DNA of 64,000 bases from Sinorhizobium sojae CCBAU 05684 (GTDB taxonomy: Bacteria; Pseudomonadota; Alphaproteobacteria; Rhizobiales; Rhizobiaceae): contig NZ_CP023067.1 in assembly GCF_002288525.1 (NCBI RefSeq), positions 1-64,000 on the forward strand, written 5' to 3'. Every line of letters starts with the position of its first letter. Positions within the stretch are counted from its first letter, which is position 1. The position numbers and the translations under genes were made by a program. Shown here in pieces: positions 1 through 8,258 of this stretch. The notes beneath the pieces were generated by a model. The model ran no database searches, had not been told where the DNA came from, and saw nothing but the letters and a program-made list of their open reading frames with translations.

Positions 1-15
1 TTGGAAGGCGGCAAC

Positions 16-1539
16 ATGCAGATGAATTTGGCGACGGCACCTGAAGGAATTCAGGCCGGAAGCAATCAGTCTCAGGCGGCGGGGGAAAAACAGGGCATGC
101 GGCATGACGCACTCTTCGAGCGGGTAAGTGCGCGTCTGAAAGCCCAGGTCGGTCCGGACGTCTTCGCCAGCTGGTTTGGGCGTCTCAAGCTTCACTCCGT
201 ATCGAAAAGCGTCGTGCGCCTGTCGGTGCCGACGACATTCCTTAAATCCTGGATCAACAACCGCTATCTCGACCTCATCACCAGCCTGTTCAAGCAGGAA
301 GACGGCGAGATCCTGAAGGTGGAAATTCTTGTCCGCACGGCAACGCGCAGCCAGCGCTCGGCCGCTCATGAAGAAACGGCGCCCGCCGCAGCCGAACCGG
401 CACCGGCGCCGGTCCGTCGTTCCGCGTCGGCGCAGCCGGTCGCCATCGCTGCCGCAGCGGCGGTCGCCGCCGCGCCGAAGTCCGCCCAGGCGCCGCTTTT
501 CGGTTCGCCCCTCGATCAACGCTACAGTTTTGACAGTTTCGTCGAGGGCGCGTCGAACCGGGTTGCCCTTGCTGCCGCCCGCACCATCGCGGAGGCCGGC
601 GCCGGTGCCGTCCGTTTCAATCCGCTGTTCATCCATTCGAGCGTTGGTCTCGGCAAGACGCACCTCCTCCAGGCGATTGCGCTTGCGGCGCTGCAGAGCG
701 CGCGCGCACCGCGCGTCGTCTACCTGACGGCAGAATATTTCATGTGGCGTTTCGCAACCGCGATCCGCGACAACGACGCCCTTTCCCTAAAGGAATCGCT
801 GCGTAACATTGATCTTCTGATCATCGACGACATGCAGTTCCTGCAGGGCAAGTCGATCCAGCACGAATTCTGCCATCTCCTGAATATGCTGCTCGACTCG
901 GCCAAACAGGTGGTCGTGGCGGCCGACCGGGCCCCGTGGGAGCTGGAATCGCTCGACAGCCGCGTTCGCTCGCGCCTGCAGGGTGGCGTGGCGATCGAAA
1001 TGGAAGGGCCGGACTACGAGATGCGGCTGGAGATGCTGAAGCTTCGCCTCGAGGCGGCGCGGCAGGACGATGCCTCGCTCGAGATTCCCCAGGATATCCT
1101 CTGCCACGTCGCGCGCAACATCACCGCGAGCGGCCGCGAGCTCGAGGGCGCCTTCAACCAGCTCCTCTTTCGCCGCTCCTTCGAGCCTCAGCTCTCGATC
1201 GAGCGCGTCGACGAACTGCTCGGTCACTTGGTCAATGCCGGCGAGCCGCGCCGTGTTCGCATCGAGGACATTCAACGCGTCGTCGCAAAGCACTACAATG
1301 TTTCGCGCCAGGAACTGGTGTCGAACCGCCGCACCCGCGTGATCGTCAAGCCGCGTCAGATCGCCATGTATCTGTCGAAGACGCTGACGCCACGCTCTTT
1401 CCCGGAGATCGGCCGCCGCTTCGGTGGCCGCGACCACACCACCGTGCTCCATGCGGTGCGCAAGATCGAAGAGATGATTGCCGGCGACACGAAGCTCAGC
1501 CACGAAATCGAACTCTTGAAGCGGCTGATCAACGAGTAG
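16..1539 (+). CDS. dnaA: Chromosomal replication initiator DnaA
   Basis: DnaA binds DnaA boxes at oriC and opens the duplex as an ATP-dependent oligomer. The protein (about 507 residues) has an N-terminal helicase-loading domain, an Ala/Pro-rich linker near residues 115-160, an AAA+ core with Walker A GLGKTHL near 212-218 and Walker B LLIIDD near 268-273, and the C-terminal DNA-binding signature [12 protein letters not shown] chose the ATG at 16 because GGAAGG (3-8) sits 7 bases upstream; an in-frame TTG at position 1 is the alternative, and a second ATG follows at 22. Any upstream oriC lies outside the window. The first Walker residues read SSVGLGKT, not the common GGVGLGKT; from recall this is usual in Rhizobiales. 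Confidence 0.98.
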   Translation: MQMNLATAPEGIQAGSNQSQAAGEKQGMRHDALFERVSARLKAQVGPDVFASWFGRLKLHSVSKSVVRLSVPTTFLKSWINNRYLDLITSLFKQEDGEILKVEILVRTATRSQRSAAHEETAPAAAEPAPAPVRRSASAQPVAIAAAAAVAAAPKSAQAPLFGSPLDQRYSFDSFVEGASNRVALAAARTIAEAGAGAVRFNPLFIHSSVGLGKTHLLQAIALAALQSARAPRVVYLTAEYFMWRFATAIRDNDALSLKESLRNIDLLIIDDMQFLQGKSIQHEFCHLLNMLLDSAKQVVVAADRAPWELESLDSRVRSRLQGGVAIEMEGPDYEMRLEMLKLRLEAARQDDASLEIPQDILCHVARNITASGRELEGAFNQLLFRRSFEPQLSIERVDELLGHLVNAGEPRRVRIEDIQRVVAKHYNVSRQELVSNRRTRVIVKPRQIAMYLSKTLTPRSFPEIGRRFGGRDHTTVLHAVRKIEEMIAGDTKLSHEIELLKRLINE

Positions 1540-1591
1540 AACATGGGCATGTGAGCGGATACCGCTCCAACAAGTAAGCGCAATTTACAAG

Positions 1592-1614
1592 GGCCCGGTT
1601 TCGCCGGGCCTTTT
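1592..1614 (+). terminator. Rho-independent terminator of dnaA
   Basis: A perfect 7-bp stem, GGCCCGG (1592-1598) and CCGGGCC (1604-1610), with a 5-base loop, is followed directly by TTTT. It lies 52 bases after the dnaA stop and separates dnaA from the next operon. Confidence 0.85.
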
Positions 1615-1699
1615 GCTGGGCATGGGCTTGGGGCGGGGGCAACCTGTCTCGCAGGGAATTGCACCCGGAGCGCGCTCCAGACTTTTTTTTCACCTCACT

Positions 1700-1727
1700 T
1701 GTCGGCTATCACTGGGTTCTATTCGTC
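1700..1727 (+). promoter_or_regulatory. Candidate ECF42-type promoter upstream of the DGPF-sigma operon
   Basis: TGTCGG (1700-1705) is followed after exactly 18 bases by CGTC (1724-1727), 26 bases before the ATG at 1754. From recall, ECF42 promoters described in Streptomyces have TGTCGA at -35 and CGA/TC at -10 in front of DGPF genes. The same TGTCGG-N18-CGTC arrangement recurs at 3503-3530. Autoregulation is an inference. Confidence 0.55.
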
Positions 1728-1753
1728 TTTCAGACCAGAGCGGAGAACTCTCG

Positions 1754-2128
1754 ATGCTTTATGCGGTGCTTTGCTACAACGATGAAAATGTCACCAGTGC
1801 CTGGAGCAAGGAGGAGGACGACAGGGTCATGCGCGATCTGACCGCCGTCCAGAGCAAGTATGTCGATGCCGGCAAGCTTGGGCCGGTTGCGCGCCTGCTG
1901 CCGACAACGGCCGCGACGACCTTGCGCCACACGACCGGCGAGACGATCGTGATGGACGGTCCCTTTGCCGAAACCAAGGAGCAACTGCTCGGCTTCTATT
2001 TGATCGAGTGCGAGTCGCTCGATGAGGCTCTCACCTTCGCCCGCGACTTGAGTAGCGCCAATCCGAGCGCCGGTTCCTACGAGATCCGCCCCCTTGCTCT
2101 TTACAAACCCGGCGAGCTTCCATCATGA
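1754..2128 (+). CDS. YciI/DGPF-domain protein linked to an ECF42 sigma factor
   Basis: A 124-residue protein of the YciI-like (DGPF, PF03795) family. The diagnostic DGPF motif is visible in MDGPFAETKEQLLGFY near residue 60. The family has a ferredoxin-like fold with no settled biochemical role. The start is the ATG at 1754 with GGAGAA 6 bases upstream; a longer frame reading from 1613 has no convincing signal. The stop overlaps the next start (ATGA at 2125), so this gene and the sigma-factor gene are translationally coupled. DGPF genes are the classic neighbours of ECF42 sigma factors and their known targets, so it is probably regulated by the gene that follows it. Confidence 0.85.
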   Translation: MLYAVLCYNDENVTSAWSKEEDDRVMRDLTAVQSKYVDAGKLGPVARLLPTTAATTLRHTTGETIVMDGPFAETKEQLLGFYLIECESLDEALTFARDLSSANPSAGSYEIRPLALYKPGELPS

Positions 2129-3402
2129 CGGACACGGCCTGGATCGACCTCGCCCTCACTTCCGCGCGCCCGCAGGCGATGGGGGCGCTGCTTCGCTACT
2201 TCCGCAATCTCGACTTTGCGGAGGAGGCCTTCCAGGAGGCGTGCATCCGGGCCTTGAAGACCTGGCCGAAGAATGGCCCGCCGCGTGATCCGGCGGCCTG
2301 GCTGATCTTCGTCGGCCGCAACAGCGGCATCGACAAGGTCCGGCGCCAGGCGCGCGAGACGGCATTACCGCCGGAGGAGCAACTCTCCGATCTCGGCGAC
2401 CGGGAAGAAGAGCTTGCCGAACGCCTCGACGGATCGCACTACCGCGACGACATCCTGCGGCTGCTCTTCGTCTGCAGCAATCCGGTCCTGCCGGCGACCC
2501 AGCAGATCGCGCTTGCGCTTCGCATCGTCTCCGGCCTTACCGTCAGACAGATCGCCCGCGCCTTTCTCGTCAGCGAGGCGGCGATGGAGCAGCGCATCAC
2601 CCGCGCCAAGGCGCGTGTCGCGGCCGCGGGCATTCCCTTCGAAACGCCGGATGCCGCCGACCGCGCCGAGCGGCTCGCGGCCGTGGCAACGATGATCTAT
2701 CTCGTCTTCAATGAAGGCTATTCGGCGATGAACGGCCCGGACGGGGTCTCCGCCGATCTCTGCGACGAGGCTATCCGATTGTCGCGATTGCTGCTCCGGC
2801 TGTTTCCCGCCGAGCCGGAGATCATGGGACTAACGGCGCTGCTTCTTCTTCAGCATTCGCGTGGCCGCGCCCGCTTCGATGCCGATGGTTCCCTCGTTCT
2901 TCTGGAGGACCAGGACCGTCGGCTCTGGAACAGGCAGATGATCGCGGAAGCACTGGCGATGATCGACAAGGCGATGCGCCATCGCCGCCCCGGACCGTAC
3001 CAGATCCAGGCGGCGATCGCAGCCGTCCATGCCCGCGCCGAGCGGCCGGAGCTGACCGATTGGGAGGAGATCGATCTGCTCTACCAGGCGCTCGAACGGC
3101 TGCAGCCGTCGCCGGTTATCACGCTCAACCGTGCGGTCGCCGTGTCGAAGCGCGAGGGTGCCGAGGCGGCACTTACGATGGTCGAGCCTCTGGCTGAGAG
3201 GCTCTCCGGCTATTTCTATTTTCATGGCCTTCATGGTGCGCTGCTCAAGCAATTAGGGCGAAACCGCGAGGCTCGCGTCGCCTTCGACCGCGCGATTGCG
3301 CTTGCCACCAATGCCGCCGAGGCTGCCTATATCCGCAAGCAGCTCGACCACTTGGCGGACGATGCGGCCACTGCATGTCTCCGTAAATCGTTCCCGATTT
3401 AG
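2125..3402 (+). CDS. ECF42-group RNA polymerase sigma factor with C-terminal helical extension
   Basis: A 425-residue sigma factor, far longer than a standard ECF of about 190 residues. Residues about 15-75 hold sigma region 2 (helices around FAEEAFQEACIRALKTW). Region 4 with an HTH lies near 130-165 (LTVRQIARAFLVSEAAMEQR). The remaining 230 or so residues are helical and TPR-like, as in ECF42, which lacks a cognate anti-sigma and uses this extension for control. No anti-sigma gene is adjacent. It overlaps the DGPF gene by ATGA. The last 11 codons and the stop (3367-3402) lie inside a dispersed rhizobial repeat, so the native C-terminus has probably been replaced. Confidence 0.88.
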   Translation: MTDTAWIDLALTSARPQAMGALLRYFRNLDFAEEAFQEACIRALKTWPKNGPPRDPAAWLIFVGRNSGIDKVRRQARETALPPEEQLSDLGDREEELAERLDGSHYRDDILRLLFVCSNPVLPATQQIALALRIVSGLTVRQIARAFLVSEAAMEQRITRAKARVAAAGIPFETPDAADRAERLAAVATMIYLVFNEGYSAMNGPDGVSADLCDEAIRLSRLLLRLFPAEPEIMGLTALLLLQHSRGRARFDADGSLVLLEDQDRRLWNRQMIAEALAMIDKAMRHRRPGPYQIQAAIAAVHARAERPELTDWEEIDLLYQALERLQPSPVITLNRAVAVSKREGAEAALTMVEPLAERLSGYFYFHGLHGALLKQLGRNREARVAFDRAIALATNAAEAAYIRKQLDHLADDAATACLRKSFPI

Positions 3403-3460
3403 GAAAAAAGCAGCAATTCTACCGCGACCCTTTCGCGTCCGTGGGACGCGCCGCGCTGTA
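3367..3460 (+). repeat. Rhizobial intergenic repeat, copy 1 (overlaps a gene 3' end)
   Basis: The core ACTGCATGTCTCC, an imperfect AAATCG/CGATTT palindrome, GCAGCAATT, a GCGAC segment and a GCGTC/GACGC palindrome follow in the same order as in copies at 7269-7370 and 49741-49850. This resembles the rhizobial intergenic mosaic elements (RIME) described in Sinorhizobium. The left end runs 36 bases into the ECF42 coding sequence and supplies its stop codon. Confidence 0.75.
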
Positions 3461-3502
3461 AGCGCCCTGGCGGGAGAAAGAACGATAAAATTCACACACC
3501 CC

Positions 3503-3530
3503 TGTCGGGGGGCCGGCCTGTCCATTCGTC
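3503..3530 (+). promoter_or_regulatory. Candidate ECF42-type promoter upstream of the SRPBCC gene
   Basis: TGTCGG (3503-3508), 18 bases, then CGTC (3527-3530). Spacing, both hexamer-like elements and the ATT before CGTC match the motif at 1700-1727, while the rest of the spacer differs. It lies 32 bases upstream of the ATG at 3563. Confidence 0.5.
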
Positions 3531-3562
3531 CTTGGATCGAAACCAGCCCGGAGGAATAGAAA

Positions 3563-4045
3563 ATGACTGCCGCGACCGACATGAAGCCCGCCGACGAACG
3601 CGAACTGGTGCTGATCCGGTTGATCGACGCGCCGCGCGACAAGGTCTATCGCGCCTTCACCGACGCCGATCTCTTGAAGCAGTGGTTCGCACCCCTGCCG
3701 TGGACGATCACGGAAGCGGAGCTCGATGTCAGACCGGGCGGCACCAACCGTTTCGTCATGCGCTCCCCGGAGGGCGAGCTCTACCCCAATCAGGGCGTCT
3801 ATCTCGAGGTCGTGCCGAATGAGAAGCTCGTCATCACCGACGCCTATACGGAAGCCTGGAAGCCTTCTGAAAAGCCCTTCATGACGGCGATCCTCACCTT
3901 CGAGGACGAAGGCGGCAAGACCCGCTACACGGCCCGTGCCCGCCACTGGAGCGCTGCGGATCGGGAGGCGCACGAAAAAATGGGCTTTCATGAGGGCTGG
4001 GGTCAATGCGCCGACCAGCTTGCGGCCCTCGTTGCGAGAGTTTGA
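3563..4045 (+). CDS. SRPBCC (AHSA1-like) family protein
   Basis: A 160-residue protein of the START/Bet v1-like SRPBCC superfamily, AHSA1 branch. This is indicated by the N-terminal LIRLIDAPRDKVYRAFTDADLLKQW (split here only by reading) and the late GWGQCADQLAALV helix. Such proteins form a hydrophobic cavity; the ligand is unknown. The start is the ATG at 3563, preceded by GGAGG at 3550. It is followed 53 bases later by a SnoaL-VOC gene on the same strand. A promoter motif matching that of the DGPF-ECF42 operon sits just upstream, suggesting control by the ECF42 factor. SRPBCC, VOC and DGPF genes often travel with ECF41/ECF42 sigma factors. Confidence 0.82.
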   Translation: MTAATDMKPADERELVLIRLIDAPRDKVYRAFTDADLLKQWFAPLPWTITEAELDVRPGGTNRFVMRSPEGELYPNQGVYLEVVPNEKLVITDAYTEAWKPSEKPFMTAILTFEDEGGKTRYTARARHWSAADREAHEKMGFHEGWGQCADQLAALVARV

Positions 4046-4098
4046 GGCCGGGCCGGCTCGCCACGACTCCGGCTTTCATCAGGACGAGGAGAAGAACC

Positions 4099-4962
4099 AT
4101 GTCCGATATCGGGAGCAGAACCGCCATCGCGGAGATTCGCGCGGTCATCGACGATTGGGTGTCGGCGATCTGCCGCAAGGATGCAGTTTGCGTTCTCGCC
4201 CATTGCAGCGAGGATTGCCTCATCTATTCGCTGGCGCCGCCGCTTAAGGCACCGGAAACAGGCGCCGAGGGGCTCGAGCGCTGGTTTGCCACCTGGAGCG
4301 GGCCGCTCGGCTATCAATTTCAGGACCTCGAGATCGTCGAGAGCGGCGATGTCGCCTTTGCCTTGGGCCTGGCCCATCTTTCCGGCGAGAGCCGGGACGG
4401 GGGAAAATCCACGCTCTGGTACCGACAGACGCTGGGCCTTAAGCGCATTGATGGGGCGTGGAAGATCGCACATCAGCACGAGTCCGTTCCGTTCTACATG
4501 GACGGAAGTCTGAAGGCGGCGGTCGATCTCGACCCAGGCTCCGCGGTCGAATGGGACGCGCCTTCGAAACCGCCTATGGCCGGCGTCATCGCCTATCTCA
4601 CTGCGCAGGACGCGAATGCCGCCGCCGAATTCTATGGCCGCGCCTTCGGCGCCAGGGAGGAGGGCCGCAAATATGCCGGGGACGGCAAGCGCCTTATCCA
4701 CTGCCACCTGACGATCAATGGCGGGGCGCTGATGCTGAATGACCCCTTGCCGGAATACGGCTATCCCTGGAAACCGCCGGAAGGCTTCGTCCTCCATCTC
4801 GTCGTCGACGATGGCAATTTCTGGTGGAAGCGTGCAGTTGCCGCCGGCGCGGAAGTGACGATGCCCCTGGAGATCGCCTTCTGGGGCGACTATTACGGCC
4901 AGCTTCGCGATCCCTTCGGCGTCAGTTGGGCCATCGTCGCGCCGGTGAAAAAGGACCACTGA
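4099..4962 (+). CDS. Fusion of a SnoaL-like (NTF2 fold) domain and a VOC/glyoxalase-like domain
   Basis: A 287-residue cytosolic protein with two small ligand-binding domains. Residues about 5-135 are SnoaL-like (IRAVIDDWVSAICRKD ... WYRQTLGLKRIDGAWKIAHQH). Residues about 155-285 form a VOC domain of the PhnB/glyoxalase type (AYLTAQDANAAAEFYGRAFG ... LRDPFGVSWAIV). The ATG at 4099 has AGGAGAAG just upstream, so the longer frame from 4006 is rejected. It is probably co-transcribed with the SRPBCC gene and ends 8 bases before the convergent hemW. The substrate is unknown. As two domains in one chain it may bring oxidative or detoxifying activity together with ligand binding. Confidence 0.8.
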   Translation: MSDIGSRTAIAEIRAVIDDWVSAICRKDAVCVLAHCSEDCLIYSLAPPLKAPETGAEGLERWFATWSGPLGYQFQDLEIVESGDVAFALGLAHLSGESRDGGKSTLWYRQTLGLKRIDGAWKIAHQHESVPFYMDGSLKAAVDLDPGSAVEWDAPSKPPMAGVIAYLTAQDANAAAEFYGRAFGAREEGRKYAGDGKRLIHCHLTINGGALMLNDPLPEYGYPWKPPEGFVLHLVVDDGNFWWKRAVAAGAEVTMPLEIAFWGDYYGQLRDPFGVSWAIVAPVKKDH

Positions 4963-4970
4963 TCCCCCCG

Positions 4971-6161
4971 TCAGCAGGCGAGGTCGGCGACCACGGCATC
5001 CAGGATCAGCATGCCGGCCGGTGTGCAGCGCAGGCGCGAATTGCCGAGCCGCTCGATAAAGCCGTGCTCGATCAGGAACCGCTCGCGGGCGGGATCCGGA
5101 TCCCGCCCGGAAAGCATCTGCCAGCGGGCGAGATCGACGCCTTCCCGGAGCCTCAGTCCCATGAGCAGCAACTCGTCGGCCTGCGCGTCGTGGTCAAGCA
5201 GTTCCCGTTCGGCGATGCCGTCGCCGTGTCCTTCGACACGCCTCAGCCATTCTTCGGGATTGCGCTCCGTTGCCGTCGCCATCTTTTCGGTGCCGACGGC
5301 GAGGCGTCCATGAGCGCCGGGGCCGATTCCAGCATAGTCACCGTAGCGCCAGTAGGTGAGATTGTGGCGGCTTTCCGCGCCCGGCCGCGCATGGTTGGAG
5401 ACCTCGTAGGCCGGCATCCCGATCGCTGCAGTGATCTCCTGCGTCGCCTCGTAAAGCACGGCCGATTGCTCGCCGTCCGGGACGATCAGCTTGCCCGCCT
5501 TGTGCAGTCCGAAGAAGGGTGTGCCCTCCTCGATGGTGAGCTGATAGAGCGAAAGGTGATCGACGGCGTAGGAGACGGCCTCCTTCAATTCGCGCTCCCA
5601 GTCCGTGACCGTCTGGTTCGGTCGAGCATAGATCAGGTCGAAGGACATGCGCGGGAAGATCTCGCGCGCGAGCCTTACCGCCTTCAGCGCATCCTCGACA
5701 TTGTGCAGCCGCCCGAGGAATTTCAGGTCGCGGTCGTTCAGCGCCTGGACGCCGAGCGAGACGCGGTTGACGCCGGCCGCCCGATAGCCGTGGAAGCGGG
5801 TTGCCTCGACGCTCGAAGGGTTGGCTTCCATGGTGATCTCGATGCCGTCCGGCATGTGCCAATTGCGGGCGACGCCATCGAGGATCGCCTGGACCGTCGC
5901 CGGCTCCATCAATGACGGCGTGCCGCCGCCCATGAAGATGCTGGTCACGGTCCTGGGACCGGAAAGCGCTCGAACAGCCGCCATTTCCTCAAGGAAGGCG
6001 GCGACGAAGCGCTGCTGGTCCACCGGCTGGTGGCGGACATGGCTGTTGAAGTCGCAATAAGGGCATTTGGCCGCGCAAAACGGCCAGTGCACATAGACGC
6101 CGAATCCCGGGTCCATGCCATCACCGATCGCCGAGAGCGGAGCCGCTTGCATCGTTTTCAT
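4971..6161 (-). CDS. hemW: Radical SAM protein HemW (heme chaperone / coproporphyrinogen oxidase-like)
   Basis: A 396-residue radical SAM enzyme. The 4Fe-4S motif is CAAKCPYC at residues 29-36. The following DFNSH, rather than a CGC-type HemN motif, places it with HemW, which binds and delivers heme; annotation as oxygen-independent coproporphyrinogen oxidase is common but less likely. Start choice: the ATG at 6161 lies one base after the rdgB stop, a later ATG is at 6152, and the longer reading to 6188 would overlap rdgB. It is the distal gene of the run rph, VOC, rdgB, hemW; rdgB-hemW pairing is widespread in Alphaproteobacteria. Confidence 0.92.
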   Translation of the reverse strand: MKTMQAAPLSAIGDGMDPGFGVYVHWPFCAAKCPYCDFNSHVRHQPVDQQRFVAAFLEEMAAVRALSGPRTVTSIFMGGGTPSLMEPATVQAILDGVARNWHMPDGIEITMEANPSSVEATRFHGYRAAGVNRVSLGVQALNDRDLKFLGRLHNVEDALKAVRLAREIFPRMSFDLIYARPNQTVTDWERELKEAVSYAVDHLSLYQLTIEEGTPFFGLHKAGKLIVPDGEQSAVLYEATQEITAAIGMPAYEVSNHARPGAESRHNLTYWRYGDYAGIGPGAHGRLAVGTEKMATATERNPEEWLRRVEGHGDGIAERELLDHDAQADELLLMGLRLREGVDLARWQMLSGRDPDPARERFLIEHGFIERLGNSRLRCTPAGMLILDAVVADLAC

Positions 6162-6162
6162 C

Positions 6163-6807
6163 TCAGGCGCCGAGGCAGGTCTCGGCAAATAGCTTGAAGG
6201 CGCGGGCGCGGTGCGACAATGCCTCGGCGTCGCCCGGATTCCAGCCGTGCTTCTCTTCCGCGCTCATCTCCCCGAAGGTGGTATCGAAGCCCTTCGGCTG
6301 GAAGACCGGATCATAGCCGAAGCCGCTCGCCCCGCGGGGCGGCCAGACGACACGGCCCTCCACCTCACCGCGGAAGAGCTCGACATGTCCGTCCGGCCAG
6401 GCCAGGCAGAGCACGGATACGAAGCGCGCTGTGCGGCTTTCGGGCTCTGTCGCACCTTTTTCCCGAAGCGCCTTCTCGACTTTCTCCATCGCCATTGCAA
6501 AGTCGCGGCTGCCGTCTTCGCGTTCGGCCCAATTGGCGGTATAGACGCCGGGCGCCCCGCCAAGGGAGTCGATGACGAGGCCGGAATCGTCCGACAGCGC
6601 CGGCAGGCCCGAGGCTTTCGCCGAGGCGAGTGCCTTGATCGTCGCATTTTCCTCGAACGTCGTGCCGGTTTCCTTGGGCTCGACGAAATTGAGGTCGGCT
6701 GCCGATTTCGCCTCGAAGCCGAGGGGACCGATCAAATCGCGGATTTCGCGGATCTTGCCGGCATTGTGGCTCGCGACCACAAGGGTCTTGTCAACCAGTT
6801 TGCGCAT
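6163..6807 (-). CDS. rdgB: dITP/XTP pyrophosphatase RdgB (Ham1 family)
   Basis: A 214-residue non-canonical purine NTP pyrophosphatase that removes dITP, dXTP and ITP from the nucleotide pool. Family hallmarks are the N-terminal [13 protein letters not shown] (substrate loop), [25 protein letters not shown] and GFGYDPVF. The start [15 protein letters not shown] at 6807 gives the normal length; the in-frame extension to 6861 overlaps the preceding VOC stop and adds nonconserved sequence. It is 20 bases downstream of the VOC gene and is separated from hemW by 1 base, so the three are probably one transcript. Confidence 0.95.
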   Translation of the reverse strand: MRKLVDKTLVVASHNAGKIREIRDLIGPLGFEAKSAADLNFVEPKETGTTFEENATIKALASAKASGLPALSDDSGLVIDSLGGAPGVYTANWAEREDGSRDFAMAMEKVEKALREKGATEPESRTARFVSVLCLAWPDGHVELFRGEVEGRVVWPPRGASGFGYDPVFQPKGFDTTFGEMSAEEKHGWNPGDAEALSHRARAFKLFAETCLGA

Positions 6808-6827
6808 GCTGTTCACTTCCGTTCGGG

Positions 6828-7250
6828 TCAATTTCTGGCCCAGAGGCCAGGTTCCGCGCATTCGAGGCTATTGCCGGCCGGATCGCGGAAATAAAATGAG
6901 CGAGCGCCGTTCGGCCAGCGGATATCCGCTTCGATTGCGATACCGACTGACTCGAGCGTCGCCTTCCAGGCGTCGAGCGCTTGCGGCGCGACACGGAAGC
7001 ACATGTGGCCGTTGCCCTTCGCGCCGTGCGGCGGCACGGGAAGCGCGCCCTCGGCGGGCGGCTTTACGGTCTCCGTCGGATTGAAGATCAAGAGCACTCC
7101 GTCGCCGCAGCGGAAGAACACATGGCGGTTGCCGACACGGGTGATGCGCTCAAGCCCGAGGATGGTACCGTAGAAGGCCTCCGCGCTGTCGAGATCGTCT
7201 GCGTAGAGTGCGGTTTCGAGAATACCTTCGAGCGCTGGAGCCAATGACAC
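6828..7250 (-). CDS. VOC (glyoxalase/bleomycin resistance-like) family protein
   Basis: A 140-residue single VOC domain with beta-alpha-beta-beta-beta halves: [22 protein letters not shown] at residues 12-33, and [16 protein letters not shown] near the end with the usual metal-ligand Glu. The substrate cannot be read from sequence; members include glyoxalases, fosfomycin-resistance enzymes and dioxygenases. It lies between rph and rdgB, genes that are commonly adjacent, and a dispersed repeat occupies the space on its 5' side. The ATG at 7250 has GAGGAGGCG just upstream (minus strand), a strong ribosome binding site. Confidence 0.85.
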   Translation of the reverse strand: MSLAPALEGILETALYADDLDSAEAFYGTILGLERITRVGNRHVFFRCGDGVLLIFNPTETVKPPAEGALPVPPHGAKGNGHMCFRVAPQALDAWKATLESVGIAIEADIRWPNGARSFYFRDPAGNSLECAEPGLWARN

Positions 7251-7268
7251 GCCTCCTCATCAATGCAC

Positions 7269-7370
7269 GGCTATTGCATGTCTCCCTAAATCGACCTCGA
7301 TTTAAGCACGACATGCAGCAATTCAAAGTGCTACAGCGACCTTTCCGCGTCTGATAAGACGCGAGGCGCT
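7269..7370 (-). repeat. Rhizobial intergenic repeat, copy 2
   Basis: TTGCATGTCTCC, a TCGACCTCGA-centred palindrome, GCAGCAATTCAAAGTGCTACAG and GCGTCTGATAAGACGC are collinear with the copy at 49741-49850 (very close match) and with the diverged copy at 3367-3460. It fills the gap between the VOC start and the rph stop. Strand is arbitrary. It may act as the 3' structure of the rph transcript. Confidence 0.78.
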
Positions 7371-7381
7371 GGACCTGATCC

Positions 7382-8101
7382 TCAGCCGGCGATCGCCTGT
7401 TTCTGCAGCCCTACGAGCTCGGCAATGCCGTCTTTTGCAAGCCGCATCAGAGTAGCGAACTCTTCCTCGGTGAAGGGCTTGCCCTCGGCCGTTCCCTGGA
7501 TCTCGACCAGGCCGCCGCCGCCGGTCATCACGAAATTGGCGTCGGTTTCGGCAGCCGAGTCCTCGATGTAATCGAGATCGATGACCGGCTGGTTGGCGAA
7601 GATGCCGCAGGATATGGCGGCGACATGGTCCTTCAGAACCTTCTCCACCTTGATCATGTTGCGCGCTTCCATCCACCTCAGACAGTCGTGCAGCGCGATC
7701 CAGGCGCCGGTGATCGAAGCAGTCCGCGTGCCGCCATCCGCTTGGATAACGTCGCAGTCGATCGAAATCTGGCGCTCGCCAAGGGCCGGCAGGTCGACCA
7801 CCGCGCGAAGCGACCGGCCGATCAGGCGCTGGATCTCCTGCGTGCGGCCGCTCTGCTTGCCGGCCGCCGCTTCGCGCTTCATGCGCTCGCCGGTCGCCCG
7901 CGGCAGCATGCCGTATTCCGCCGTGATCCACCCCTTGCCGCCATTGCGCAACCAGGCGGGAACCTTATCTTCGAGGCTTGCCGTACACAGGACATGCGTG
8001 TCGCCGAAACGCACGAGGCACGAGCCCTCCGCATGCTTGGAAAAATTGCGCTCGAAGGAAACCTTGCGCATTTGGTCGGTTCGTCTGCCGGATGGCCGCA
8101 T
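7382..8101 (-). CDS. rph: Ribonuclease PH
   Basis: A 239-residue phosphorolytic 3'-5' exoribonuclease that trims tRNA 3' ends; it works as a hexamer. Visible family features: [25 protein letters not shown] at the start of the domain, [14 protein letters not shown], the phosphate-binding region [10 protein letters not shown], and [20 protein letters not shown]. The ATG at 8101 gives the standard length. It is divergent from hrcA with 157 bases between the two starts, a conserved alphaproteobacterial arrangement. Confidence 0.96.
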   Translation of the reverse strand: MRPSGRRTDQMRKVSFERNFSKHAEGSCLVRFGDTHVLCTASLEDKVPAWLRNGGKGWITAEYGMLPRATGERMKREAAAGKQSGRTQEIQRLIGRSLRAVVDLPALGERQISIDCDVIQADGGTRTASITGAWIALHDCLRWMEARNMIKVEKVLKDHVAAISCGIFANQPVIDLDYIEDSAAETDANFVMTGGGGLVEIQGTAEGKPFTEEEFATLMRLAKDGIAELVGLQKQAIAG

Positions 8102-8258
8102 CTCTTGCTCCTGTACTACCTTGCTCAGCCTTCTAGATCATGGCGCGGTCAAAGGGAACCGGTTGATGTCGGGGAAGCGAGGCGATTTTTCCCTTTTGCC
8201 ATCGGATCGGAGCATCACTATATTCGCACGGAAACCAATGACTGCTACACGGAGTGAC

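Noticed and set aside
8102-8258. CIRCE operator near hrcA
   Set aside because: I looked for TTAGCACTC-N9-GAGTGCTAA here and before grpE and found nothing similar; HrcA targets are probably elsewhere.
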